Source: Liolophura sinensis
Lineage: Eukaryota > Mollusca > Polyplacophora > Chitonida > Chitonidae
Assembly (NCBI RefSeq): GCF_032854445.1
Contig: NC_088296.1
Coordinates: 26,719,448 to 26,783,447, forward strand
Direction: 5' to 3'
Length of the DNA stretch: 64,000 bases
Position numbers and translations under genes: made by a program. This document shows positions 35,095-60,854 of this stretch, in pieces. The stretch's first letter is position 1; every line of letters starts with the position of its first letter. A model generated the notes under the pieces. That model ran no database searches. It was not told where the DNA came from and worked only from the letters and a program-made list of their open reading frames with translations.

Positions 35095-35445
35095 AAGGCG
35101 GAGAAAACATAAATCACTTAAAGTTCAGATCAAATTATGCAAAAAGTTAGTTGTAAATACGGTCCTTTTATTTTATTTCCCGATAAAAAAGACACTTAAA
35201 AATAATTTCTGTATGGTGGGTATTTGAGACCACCTCTTGGTACATATCGCTTGTGACATGTATCACATCTTTGATTAAAACATAATTAAGACAATGTATA
35301 CCAAATTATCATCCCAAATACCCACCATACAAAAATGTTTTCATATACCCTTTTCTCCTGAAAGACCATATCTGCATATAAGACCGGAGATCCTTTCATT
35401 CAGATTTTGGTAGCACTAACTGTTTCTTCTCATTTAAACGACCTT
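35095..35445. mobile_element. MITE copy 2
   Basis: GTATGGTGGGTATTTG at 35211-35226 has an exact inverted match at 35315-35330, and similarity continues outward on both arms. Its arms match those of 26405-27235, including ACCACCTCTTGGTA and TTTCAGGAG-AAAGGGTAT. It lacks the internal array of that copy, so it is a cleaner short version of about 350 bp. Confidence 0.82.
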
Positions 35446-35452
35446 TATGCAG

Positions 35453-35628
35453 CTTTAGTAGGCCTGCGGAGCCCACAGTTTGGAAAAGGGTTAGGCAGCT
35501 TTAGTATGCCTGCGGGGCCCACAGTTTGGAAAAGGGTTAGGCAGCTTTAGTAGGCCTGCGGGGCCCACAGTTTGGAAAAGGGTTAGGCAGCTTTAGTAGG
35601 CCTGCGGAGCCCACAGTTTGGAAAAGAA
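35453..35628. repeat. 46-bp array, 4 copies
   Basis: The unit contains GCAGCTTTAGTAGGCCTGCG and CCCACAGTTTGGAAAAGG. Adjacent to the MITE end. Confidence 0.93.
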
Positions 35629-36730
35629 AACAAGTGGAAAAATACACGTCATTATGGTCCGTTATAACTTCAGGGTTCTGCATGTGGATTCAAGTACAAT
35701 TGTTTAGAAACGACAAAGGTTGGCTATAAAAGGCTTTGTTCCATAAACTTTTATTTTCTCTGATAAAAGGGGCACCCATAAATCTGACTTCCGTCATACT
35801 GACAGGATTTTGACTTTGCTCTGTTTGGAGGTATTCTTCCTTTTTTATACAATTTGATGTAAAAATTATTGTTCCGGATTTATCTTAGAAGTGCTAAAAA
35901 TGGGGAAACCGAGACGTTTGAAAGTTATAATCTCCTCGTTATCGTCACAGTTTTTGTCTCACCACGGGTCATATCACGCAGGTAAAAAACCTTGTATATG
36001 TGGTTAAAGTAAAAAAGAGCTAAACTATAAAATAAGGCTCATCATATAGACATCTAAAAGCTAAGCGTAAAAATACTTTCATTTATTTTTATTTAGATTT
36101 TTTGAAAGAGTGTTGAAAGGCAATCACGTATTTGAGAACTATGGTGGGCTTTGCGAGCCATACTGACGGTACCTAGCAACACTGACGTCATATCACCATA
36201 TTTTCATGATGTTCACCAGAGGAAAGGAATTGCTGGGAACATTATTTCAGCAATCATTTACTCATAGCTAAAAAGAGTTATTTCCACATTCAGTGTCGTG
36301 ATTGGAACTGGATAAAGTTCTTATCACGTCAGAGTTCCTAACCACTGGTTCATACAGCCCAGCATGGAATGCAAATGATCGAGCGCCTTTAACTCTTTTC
36401 ACAAAAATCTGAGAAAAATGAAAATAAACGAAAGTATATTTATGCATAGTTTTATGTGGTCTATTTAGTAATGCCTACTTCGATTTCTGATGTCTTTCCC
36501 TGTAATCAGCAGTCAGTCGAGGAGGCCGCAGCATGTACATGCACTGGTGTGGGCTTCTGACGACTGCAACTACAACGATAAAGCCAAATCCCTCACTAAG
36601 GATAACAAATATAGTTCTTTATTCGAGCTTTTATACATATGAATGCCAGCGCCACTGCCCGTGCCTTGAAATCTGGTCGACATCGAACAGCTGTAATCCA
36701 GTAAAATCGATTGATATTTGTGTTTGTATT
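35629..36730. other. intergenic, no recognised feature
   Basis: No exon or element seen. Confidence 0.45.
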
Positions 36731-37125
36731 CCCTGGATATACGTATCCCGGCACCATGACGATTCGGGAATAATCCCTGGATATACGTATCCCGGCACCA
36801 TGACGATTCGGGAGTAATCCCTGGATATACGTATCCCGGCACCATGACGATTCGGGAATAATCCCTGGATATACGTATCCCGGCACCATGACGATTCGGG
36901 AATAATCCCTGGATATACGTATCCCGGCACCATGACGATTCGGGAATAATCCCTGGATATACGTATCCCGGCACCATGACGATTCGGGAATAATCCCTGG
37001 ATATACGTATCCCGGCACCATGACGATTCGGGAATAATCCCTGGATATACGTATCCCGGCACCATGACGATTCGGGAATAATCCCTGGATATACGTATCC
37101 CGGCACCATGACGATTCGGGAATAA
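36731..37125. repeat. 44-bp array, 9 nearly identical copies
   Basis: The unit contains CCCTGGATATACGTATCCCG and GCACCATGACGATTCGGGA. Copies are almost perfect, which suggests recent expansion. Three minus frames stay open as artefacts. Confidence 0.97.
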
Positions 37126-37164
37126 TCTGGGTTAACCAGTTTACCCACAATTCCGCCACCACAA

Positions 37165-37932
37165 AGGCAGGAATGGACTGAACTGTACATCAGACTGGAG
37201 AGGTTTCACATTGTCCACCAGGCATCGTGTTAAGGCTGAACTGTACATCAGACTGGAGAGGTTTCGCATTGTCCACCAGGCATCGTGTTAAGGCTGAACT
37301 GTACATCAGACTGGAGAGGTTTCGCATTGTCCGCCAGGCATCATGTTAAGGCTGAACTGTACGTCAGACTGGAGAGGTTTCACATTGTCCACCAGGCATC
37401 GTGTTAAGGCTGACCTGTACATCAGACTGGAGAGGTTTCGCATTGTCCACCAGGCATCGTGTTAAGGCTGAACTGTACATCAGACTGGAGAGGTTTCACA
37501 TTGTCCACCAGGCATCGTGTTAAGGCTGAACTGTACATCAGACTAAAGAGGTTTCACATTGTCCACCAGGCATCGTGTTAAGGCTGAACTGTACATCAGA
37601 CTGGAGAGGTTTCACATTGTCCACCAGGCATCGTGTTAAGGCTGAACTGTACATCAGACTGGAGAGGTTTCCCATTGTCCACCAGGCATCGTGTTAAGGC
37701 TGAACTGTACATCAGACTGGAGAGGTTTCGCATTGTCCGCCAGGCATCATGTTAAGACTGAACTGTACATCAGACTGGAGAGGTTTCGCATTGTCCGCCA
37801 GGTATCATGTTAAGGCTGAACTGTACATCAGACTGGAGAGGTTTCACATTGCCCACCAGGGATCATTTTAAGGCTGAACTGTACATCAGACTGGAGAGGT
37901 TTCGCATTGTCCGCCAGACATCATGTTAAGGG
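37165..37932. repeat. 58-bp array, about 13 copies
   Basis: The unit contains GCTGAACTGTACATCAGACT, GGAGAGGTTTC and ATTGTCCACCAGGCATC. Single-base variants (CACATT or CGCATT, CACC or CGCC) mark copies. Confidence 0.97.
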
Positions 37933-38451
37933 GTGCATCCAAGTGCACTTTATTAACACTGGATAGGCCCAGGACAGGACAGAAATCTACGAGCGTGATG
38001 AAGAGTCGAGGGACCATATACCTGACTGAATAAAAAACTACTGACGATTTTGTTTGATTAATTCTAGACCAGTTTACCTAATTTTGCTTAAGCCATGGTG
38101 CTAGGGACGTATAGTTTGCTCTATTTAAGCATTTATATTAACAGAATAAAACTTTAACTGAGGTAAATTGACAAAAGGCCGTATTCTTAAAAATAAAAAT
38201 ACGGTAGACCTGAAAAACGTCTGACACTAGTTTACATTATCCATTGCAACGAATGATTCTGGGGAATTTGAAACAAAGGACGAAGTCAGATCTGCTGTTT
38301 ATCTCTCCTTCAGCACTTCACTTTGCCTTCTATATACAATGTTAATACAATGTTAACTATGCATGTAAAATTTCATCGAAATTGCAATAAACAAAATGAA
38401 GTTTGTACATGCGTGCTTGCAGTTTTATTATGCTTGTGGGGAAGGGGGAGG
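37933..38451. other. intergenic, no recognised feature
   Basis: Nothing supported. Confidence 0.45.
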
Positions 38452-38625
38452 TGGGGTCGCTGTGAGCTGAAGTCCAGCTCACGCTGACTTTCTCTCAGGG
38501 AAGATCTGTCATCAACCTGCGGATAGTCGGGCTCTACCCGGTTTCTTCTGACCGTAATGCTGGACGCCGTCGTATAATAGAAATATTCTTGAGTACGGCG
38601 TAAAACAACAGTCAAATGAATAAAT
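38452..38625 (+). mobile_element. SINE family 1, 5'-truncated
   Basis: GGTCGCTGTGAGCTGAAGTC opens it, and TTCTTGAGTACGGCGTAAAA ends it with an AATGAATAAAT tail. Confidence 0.83.
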
Positions 38626-38786
38626 TCTTGTGTTTTGGCGTCCATGCTTGAACTAAGTGTACCAATTTTCCAGACATTTAGCTTCTAAGTGAATGACAGA
38701 AGTTGAATTCATTCCCAGAGGTGTTTTCCAGCAGTGCTCTATAAATCTTAAAGCAATCAACGCTTGTTAACTTTTTTGTTAAAAAA

Positions 38787-39900
38787 GTGATGGTGCACCG
38801 TCATTGGTGCACTATCACGAGAGTATTCCATACTGTTATTGGGGCACTGTCACCGCAGTATTCCTTACTGTCACTTGTGCATTACCACCACAGTATTCCA
38901 TACTATCATTGGTGCACTATCACCGGAGTATTCCTTACTGTCACTTGTGCATTACCACCACAGTATTCCATACCACCATTGGTGCACTATCACCGGAGTA
39001 TTCCTTACCGTCACTGGTGCATTATCACCGGAGTATTCCATGCCCTTATTGGTGCACTATCACCACGGTATTCCATACCATCCATGGTGCACTATCACTA
39101 GAGTATTTCATACCGTCTGTGGTACACTATCACGGCAGTATTCCATACCGTCCTTGGTGCACTATCACGGCAGTATTCCATACCGTCCTTGGTGCACTAT
39201 CACCGGAGTATTCCATACCGTCCGTGGTGCACTATCACTGGAGTATTCCATACCGTCCGTGGTGCACTATCACCGGAGTATTCCATACCGTCCGTGGTGC
39301 ACTATCACCAGAGTATTCCATACCGTTATAGGTGCTCTATCACCGCGGTATTCCATATCATTATTGGTGCACCATCACCGCAGTATTCAATACCGTTAAT
39401 GGTGCACCATCACCGCAGTAATCCATACTGTAATTGGTGCACTATCACCGCAGTAATCCATACTGTAATTGATGCACTATCACACCAGTATTCCATACCG
39501 CTATTGGTGCATTATCATTGGAGTATTATCACCGGAGTATTCCATACCATCCTTGGTGCGCCATCACCGGAGTATTCCTTACCGTCCTTGGTGCATTATC
39601 ACCACAGTATTCCATACCGTCCGTGGTACACTATCACTAGAGTGTTCCATACCGTCCTTGGTGCACTATCACGGCAGTAATCCATACTGTAATTGGTGCA
39701 CTATCACACCAGTATTCCATACCGTTATTGGTGCATTATCATTGGAGTATTATCACCGGAGTATTCCATACCGTCGTTGGTGCACTATCACCGGAGTATT
39801 CCATACCGTCCGTGGTGCACTATCACCGGAGTATTCCATACCGTTATTGGTGCACTATCACCACAGTGTTCCACACAGTTATTGGTGCACCACGACCGGA
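38787..39900. repeat. 35-bp array, about 32 copies
   Basis: The unit contains GGTGCACTATCACCGGAGTA and TTCCATACCGTCC. Period 35 is not a multiple of three, yet several plus frames stay open; these ORFs are repeats. Some blocks of copies are repeated as groups (for example 39478-39540 and 39706-39770). Confidence 0.96.
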
Positions 39901-39904
39901 GTCG

Positions 39905-40510
39905 ACGGTACTGAAGCAATGTTCCTCAACTGACAGTACTAAAGCGATGTTCCTCAACTGACAGTACTGAAGCGATGTTCCTCAACTGACGGTACTGAAG
40001 CAATGTTCCTCAACTGACAGTACTGAAGCGATGTTCCTCAACTGACAGTACTGAAGCGATGTTCCTCAACTGACAGTACTGAAGCGATGTTCCTCAACTG
40101 ACAGTACTGAAGCGATGTTCCTCAACTGACAGTACTGAAGCGATGTTCCTCAACTGACAGTACTGAAGCGATGTTCCTCAACTGACAGTACTGAAGCGAT
40201 GTTCCTCAACTGACAGTACTGAAGTGATCTCCGCTTAGGGACACCAGTACTGCAGTGATCTCCCTTAGCTGACAGTACTGAAGTGATCACCCTCAACCGA
40301 CAGTATTGAAGTGGCATCCCCAAACTGACGGTATTGAAGCGGCATCCCCAAACTGACGGTACTGAAGCGGCATCCCCAAACTGACGGTACTGAAGTGGTG
40401 TCCCCAAACTGACGACACTGAAGTGGTGTCCCAAAACTGACCGTACTTAAGTGGTGTCCCCAAACTGACGGTACTGAAGTGGTATCCACAAACTGACGGT
40501 ACTGAAGGGA
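39905..40510. repeat. 28-bp array, about 21 copies, two variant blocks
   Basis: The left block has ACTGAAGCGATGTTCCTCAA units. The right block (from about 40230) has ACTGAAGTGGTATCCCCAAA units. Both share CTGACAGT or CTGACGGT. It follows the 35-bp array with almost no spacer. Confidence 0.95.
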
Positions 40511-40551
40511 AACTCTAGAGTAACAGTATATGTAAATGCGTATAATGTTAC

Positions 40552-40614
40552 TCAAGTATGACTGGCCGCCGTCGTATAAATGAAATATTCTTGTGTATGG
40601 CGTCAAATAAATAA
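40552..40614 (+). mobile_element. SINE family 1, tail fragment
   Basis: GGCCGCCGTCGTATAAATGA and ATATTCTTGTGTATGGCGTC with an AAATAAATAAAT end. Confidence 0.75.
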
Positions 40615-40756
40615 ATCCTATAACATTATACTGTACATGTGGTTCACGTAGTTTACATTCAACCATATAACATTCTCAAGAAAATAAAACTTACTACTGT
40701 TTTAGGTGATTCACCAACAAGTTTAGTAAAATGGATCAGTGGAGGATATCTAAACG

Positions 40757-40851
40757 TTCCTCTGTTTTATGAGCACAGCATTATTTTGTCGTGACGTGTT
40801 TCAGTCCTCTGTTTTATGAGCACAGCATCATTTTGTCGTGACGTGTTTCAG
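40757..40851. repeat. 47-bp direct duplication, 2 copies
   Basis: CCTCTGTTTTATGAGCACAG followed by TTTTGTCGTGACGTGTTTCA occurs twice back to back with one difference. Confidence 0.93.
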
Positions 40852-43800
40852 TTGTTTATAGAATGTAATGTTGAATCAGAAACCAGATTAACCTTTTCAT
40901 CAGCTATTATTTTTTAGAATATCATGTACTGTTGTTCACTTTACAAATTTGTGCCTGTATTGTTCCACAAATAGAACAGAAGGTGGTCACTATAACATTT
41001 ATTTTCAAGTACAATTATAATTATTTGGTTGATTATTTTTCTACTCACCCATCATTTTCAGTCAAGCATGATTTTTTTATAGTCTTGTAGATTTTATTTC
41101 CCAGAAATCTGAGCTATAGGACAGGTCAGTACTGTTTATGGGTATGTCTGAGGATGTTTTTGTTCAAAACCAGTTTTCAATTGATGTCTTCTTTTTAATA
41201 GAATTTTAAAGGTTTATGAAAAGTTTTCTACAAAGAAATGGTCATATAAATTTCTTTCACAATCGTCATAGAATTAAAAAAAAGTATTAGAGAATGTTTT
41301 GTGTAGAATTGGATAGAGTTATTTCATATAAAACAACCATCATATTTATAAAGAAATGATTTTATATTCGCCAATGTCGTGATTTCCAACAGTGGGATCA
41401 GCATACGACAATCAGGGTGTAATGTGTATACGGTCTCCAGTCTAGAAGACTCCATATTTCATTGAAAAAATTCTGAAACCAAGAGACAAAAAGTATGTTC
41501 AATTGACACCACTGTGTAATGAAATCAAACATAAAAAGTGTTTAGGTTCTATGAATAAATAAATTTTACCTATCGGTTAAAGGGGGAATTTGGCTCCAGT
41601 ACAAGTGCTCTTCAACGAACGAAACCCAAGTGATCATAAGGCCCGAGCAGCCATTTAAGGAACCTTCAGAGGATGGCGAAGTCAACGGTAGTAGCTAGCT
41701 GTCAATGTAACTCTATGAGAGCCTCTATCGGCCCTATCCTGGTCCCGTATTTCCAGTAAGTTCATCTCTGATGTCGGTTCGGAAAATTTCCTTTCATGGC
41801 AGGGAATATAAAAGAAATAAAAAACATATGTCTGAACATTATTTTTTCTATTTGTTTGGCACAAGTTTCTTCATTTCCCTTAAAACCATAATCTTTGTTT
41901 TCTAGGGTTCCTTTCAGTGTATCCTTTAACCTCGTCTGGTGGTTCTTTGAGGACTTCACAAGCTGTTTTCTTCTTGCTTCTAATTTTTTCGTTTCTAAAA
42001 ATTTTTTTTTTACCATAGAGCATTAATAATGGCCTGTATCCTCAGTATCTTTTCCTAAAGTGACTATGTGTGTATATTGAAGGTTTCATGAACTACATGA
42101 TCTGGCGGAAAGCATTAATTTGTGTACAGAATGTAACAATATCACTAGTGTCAGCGGTGTGATGCGTCACAGTCACTAACACAGCACTTACCACAGCGGA
42201 TGCATATCTGGCACGTGACTAAACAGAAGGGGGACAGGGTCATAACGTTCTTAGCCCTGACACTGTTCCATAACACTAAGGGAAAGGGGTTATTTTGGTA
42301 CTTTCTGTTACGTAGAGAAAAAACGTAATGATCTATTGTACCATAATCAATACTATATCTTTCCTGAGATTTGTCCTTTGCAAAAAAAAGAAAAAAAAAA
42401 CAACATAACTTGTCCATATTTGTTTAAAACATTTCACGCATGCAGATCTAGAATATCTGTTTTGTCTCAGGATCCATTAAATCTGTCTAAGCCCTTTATT
42501 GTGAACGACTGACTAAATGCCAAACTACACTATCTCACCAAACACATCCACATGTATGCTTTCTCAAGCCTTGCTGTAATTTGACAGTGTTTCTCAGTAA
42601 AAGCTAGAAATATTACTTTGTCTTGAGCGTCAAGAAATAAAAGAGGGTTTACTTAAATTGATTAATTAATTTTCTACAACTGTTTTTAAAGGAAATGAAG
42701 ACTTTTTGAGTGTTTCCATGGCTATAAGCCGGGCTCTATGGTTAAGAAATACTGACCAAGGGGAGCTAAACCAGCTTAAACCGAAAGGTGCCTGGTTTAC
42801 GACATTCATCTGGTTTACGGTAGCTTGACAACAAACACACGCTTTTCGGAGTTAGCGGCATTGTCGTCGGTGAAATATCTTAACGTCATCGTCAGAAGAA
42901 GTGACAAGAATCTTACATGGAAGGAAGGTCAAATGTACGAACAACGCACGCACCTAGTATCAGCCAAACCTTGTGTAATTCTCTGTCTGAAAGGCCCTTT
43001 ACATGTGATTTTTTTGTCCTCTACTTCAAGCAAAGTGAAGTCGCTCGGCCTGTTCGTTATTTACGAAGGCGAAAGAAAAAACCTACACTTGCATCCGTTT
43101 CAGATTAATATTTTGATGTTGAGGCTTGTGAAGACCTAAAATCTGACATGCCGAACCGACAAGGATTTATTGCTGGGAAACAATACATAATCAGCATAAG
43201 TAGTCCACCTCTGCACAGATAGACAGGGCTTAATGGCAAAATCCATCAGCTACAACAACAACAACAACTGAAATGTCTCTGTAGACCTGTGCCAAATTAA
43301 TTGGCAGATATATCATTCTGCAGACATAAGGAATATGGCCATATGCAACATTCCTAGATGGAAGCGGAGTGTCATTAGACAGCTTGACTCATTATTAATT
43401 AATAACTTCTAATTTTAAACGGAAGTATATATACATGTATGTTTTAATTGTCATTGTACTGGCCATTCTGAGAAATTACTGTATTATACCATTATTCAGT
43501 ATCTGTAGTTTTTATTTACAGATTTCTTACAAGTTATATGTGGCTAGTGTATAATTCTTTTGCCTACATCTATTGTGAACAAACAACAGTCAATCTACAG
43601 ACCAGTGGTCCGGGCTAGATTTTCATGACATGACCGCAGATGCTAAAGGGACTGGACATATTCTGTCAACTTATTTCTGGATTATTTTTCTTTCTTCCAA
43701 CTCATTTGTAGACTTTAAAGTATCAAGATACTTGCACGAGTAAAGATATTATGACAGCATTGATGAGGGTTCCCACAATCTTTTCATTGGAGTTTCAATC

Positions 43801-44254
43801 CTTGAAAATCCTTGAAAGTGCTTGAGTTTTTGTAAAAGGTTTTCAAGAATGCAGAAATGTTTGAAAAACAAAAAAAAAAAACAACAACTTAGAATGGGTC
43901 TTTGAAAGTACTTGATTTTTCAGTATTAAATATCAGATTGGATGATGTTTGAAAAGAAGCAGTAAATAGCCACTAAAATAGAATCTGTTAATCAGAATAT
44001 GAAGAGTGAATTTATTAGGCGGTGATTACCAGCTACCTGCAGCATGATACAATCATGACAGTAGTGTACTTTAGTCAAATTTTGACCATTACTGTGACAC
44101 AAAAACTCTGACTAGTTTACTTCGCTTAATTCTCTGCCAGGTAACTGGCTACATTTCCAGGGTAACCGCGTATTGAAAGCCCTATTTAAGGTTTGTATTG
44201 GATGGTCATTGAAATTTTTACTCATGTTGATTTATTTATTTATTGTTTTATTAG
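40852..44254. other. intergenic and TEX9 upstream region
   Basis: AT-rich DNA without arrays, in contrast to its surroundings. ORFs of 84-104 codons at 41762-42016 (minus) and 42825-43139 (plus) have no family I recognise. The TEX9 promoter and any 5'-UTR exon should lie here, but I cannot place them. Confidence 0.45.
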
Positions 44255-44272
44255 ACTGCTGGTTCGAGAGCA

Positions 44273-58960
<14,688 letters not shown>

Positions 58961-59369
58961 TTGGTTTGTGAAGTCCTTGGATTTTGGAAAAACTTGACCG
59001 CTAAAAGCTTGATTGAAAATGGATTTGCAGTATTTCTTTGAGTATTCTGAAAGAAGTTTGCAGATTTGCCAAGAATTCTAGAATGTCAGTATCCATATCC
59101 ATCCACCTACTTGTTTGTATCCTGAAGTTAACTCCAGATGTTAACATGAGATTGAATACGAATGATTTCAAACCTCAGGAAGCGGAATGTAGTGTTGTTA
59201 TCTGGCCTGCTTGTCTGTCTTTTCCATTCATCCTACATTCCAAACTTAAGTCAATGCTCCCTGAGAATCCCTGTCGTTTCTATGAACAGAGATCAAGGGT
59301 TATATGTGTTGAAGTTTTAAGAACCCTGTTTTCTTGACCTTTTACCACACTGTCCTACATACTGTACAT
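58961..59369. other. TEX9 3' flank
   Basis: Probable 3' UTR or flank; no poly(A) signal settled on. An AATAAA is present much later at 60682-60687. Confidence 0.4.
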
Positions 59370-59960
59370 CCTATAGTCTTCTGTCATCCTAGCGTCTTCT
59401 GTCATCCTATGTTCTTCTGTCATCCTAGCGTCTTCTGTCATCCTACAGTCTTCTGTCATCCTAGCGTCTTCTGTCATCCTACAGTCTTCTGTCATCCTAG
59501 CGTCTTCTGTCATCCTATGGTCTTCTGTCATCCTAGCGTCTTCTGTCATCCTAGCGTCTTCTGTCATCCTATGGTCTTCTGTCATCCTAGCGTCTTCTGT
59601 CATCCTAGCGTCTTCTGTCATCCTACAGTCTTCTGTCATCCTAGCGTCTTCTGTCATAATAACGTCTTCTCTCATCCTACAGTCTTCTCTCATCCTACAG
59701 TCTTCTGTTATCCTAGCGTCTTCTGTCATCCTATGGTCTTCTGTCATCCTACAGTCTTCTGTCATCCTAGCGTCTTCTGTCATCCTAACGTCTTCTCTCA
59801 TCCTACAGTCTTCTGTCATCCTAGCGTCTTCTGTCATCCTACCATCTTTTGTCGCCCTAGCCTCTTTCGTCGCCTTAGCGTCTTAAGTCATCCCCGGGTC
59901 TTCTGTCATCCTATGATCTTGTGTCATCCTGTGGTCTTTTCTCCTCCTCTCACTTTTATG
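59370..59960. repeat. 18-bp array, about 32 copies
   Basis: The unit is CTTCTGTCATCCTAGCGT with variants CTACAGT and CTATGGT. Eighteen is a multiple of three, so it reads as a six-residue repeat on both strands; no start context, conservation or domain supports a gene. Confidence 0.97.
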
Positions 59961-60854
59961 GTTTCAAATAGGTTTAATCCTCTAATAACAAAGGGAGTTA
60001 ATTAATGATGTATGGCTTAAATATTTTGCTGCATTTGAGGGGGAAAAGGGTCATGCAAACCAAACATCATTAAACCAAAATTGTTGTCACCGATCACTTC
60101 CAATCCTGATCGGGAATTGGTAATTCGGAAATGTGAATAAGATTATATCGTAAAATGGAATCCATATTGGATTTCCCTAAAGTGGTTGTGACTGCGGAAT
60201 ATTGCACTGCGCTGTGTGTAGCACTCTGTTCAAACATACACTTTGCCCTTGCAGCTGTAGTCTAGCGAGTGACATCGAATTTAAATGAGCATTGTGCTAT
60301 TTTATTGAGTGATACGTTGAAACCAACTGGTTACGCTTGTCGCCAACTCGGACAGTACCACTTCGCTGGGTTTCTGTATTGTTCTGTTAGCTTCGTTTGT
60401 TTGATAACCTCTTTCCCTGGTATTAAGTTCTGTTTTCTCTACTTCGTACACCGTTTTGCTGGACGTATCTATTATGCCAAACGGAAATGTCTGGGTGTTG
60501 GAATCGTGTTTCAACGTGCTCCTGAACGGAAATACCTTGTGGAGCGTAATACCTGTTCGTGTTCATCTTCATGTTCATACAGTATACATCACACATCATA
60601 TATGGTTGCTCATGCTGTAAATATCACCGCACTTCTGACACCGTTGACGGATTGTTATTAATTGTGCAAAAATATAATTAAAATAAAAGCAAAATATATA
60701 AAATGTAAGTAAATATATAAATATACAGCCTCTTTATGTCATTAATATATTTTTTTGCGTTTTTTCTCACATTTATATACCTTTGTTATATGGATGTTTC
60801 AAAAAGATGAAAACTAATTCTATTATGCTCAGATTCGAACGAAGAACCAAAAAT
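59961..60854. other. downstream DNA, no recognised gene
   Basis: A 130-codon frame at 60269-60661 begins with GTG in this frame and matches nothing I know. AT-rich at 60660-60760. Confidence 0.45.

Noticed and set aside
38787-39961. Possible CRISPR array or histidine/tyrosine-rich gene
   Set aside because: The repeats are contiguous, without unique spacers, and the host is an animal; the ORFs are artefacts of the 35-bp unit.
42825-43139. 104-codon plus-strand ORF as a first coding exon of TEX9
   Set aside because: Its sequence does not resemble the TEX9 N-terminus, and the gene already reaches family length from 44273.
59334-60005. 223-codon plus-strand ORF of VFCHPS repeats, possible cysteine/histidine-rich protein
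   Set aside because: It is the 18-bp array; the opposite strand is also open (MTEDAR repeats), and there is no signal peptide or conserved flank.
60269-60661. 130-codon ORF downstream of TEX9
   Set aside because: It starts with GTG, has no recognisable domain and lies in AT-rich flank next to a satellite.
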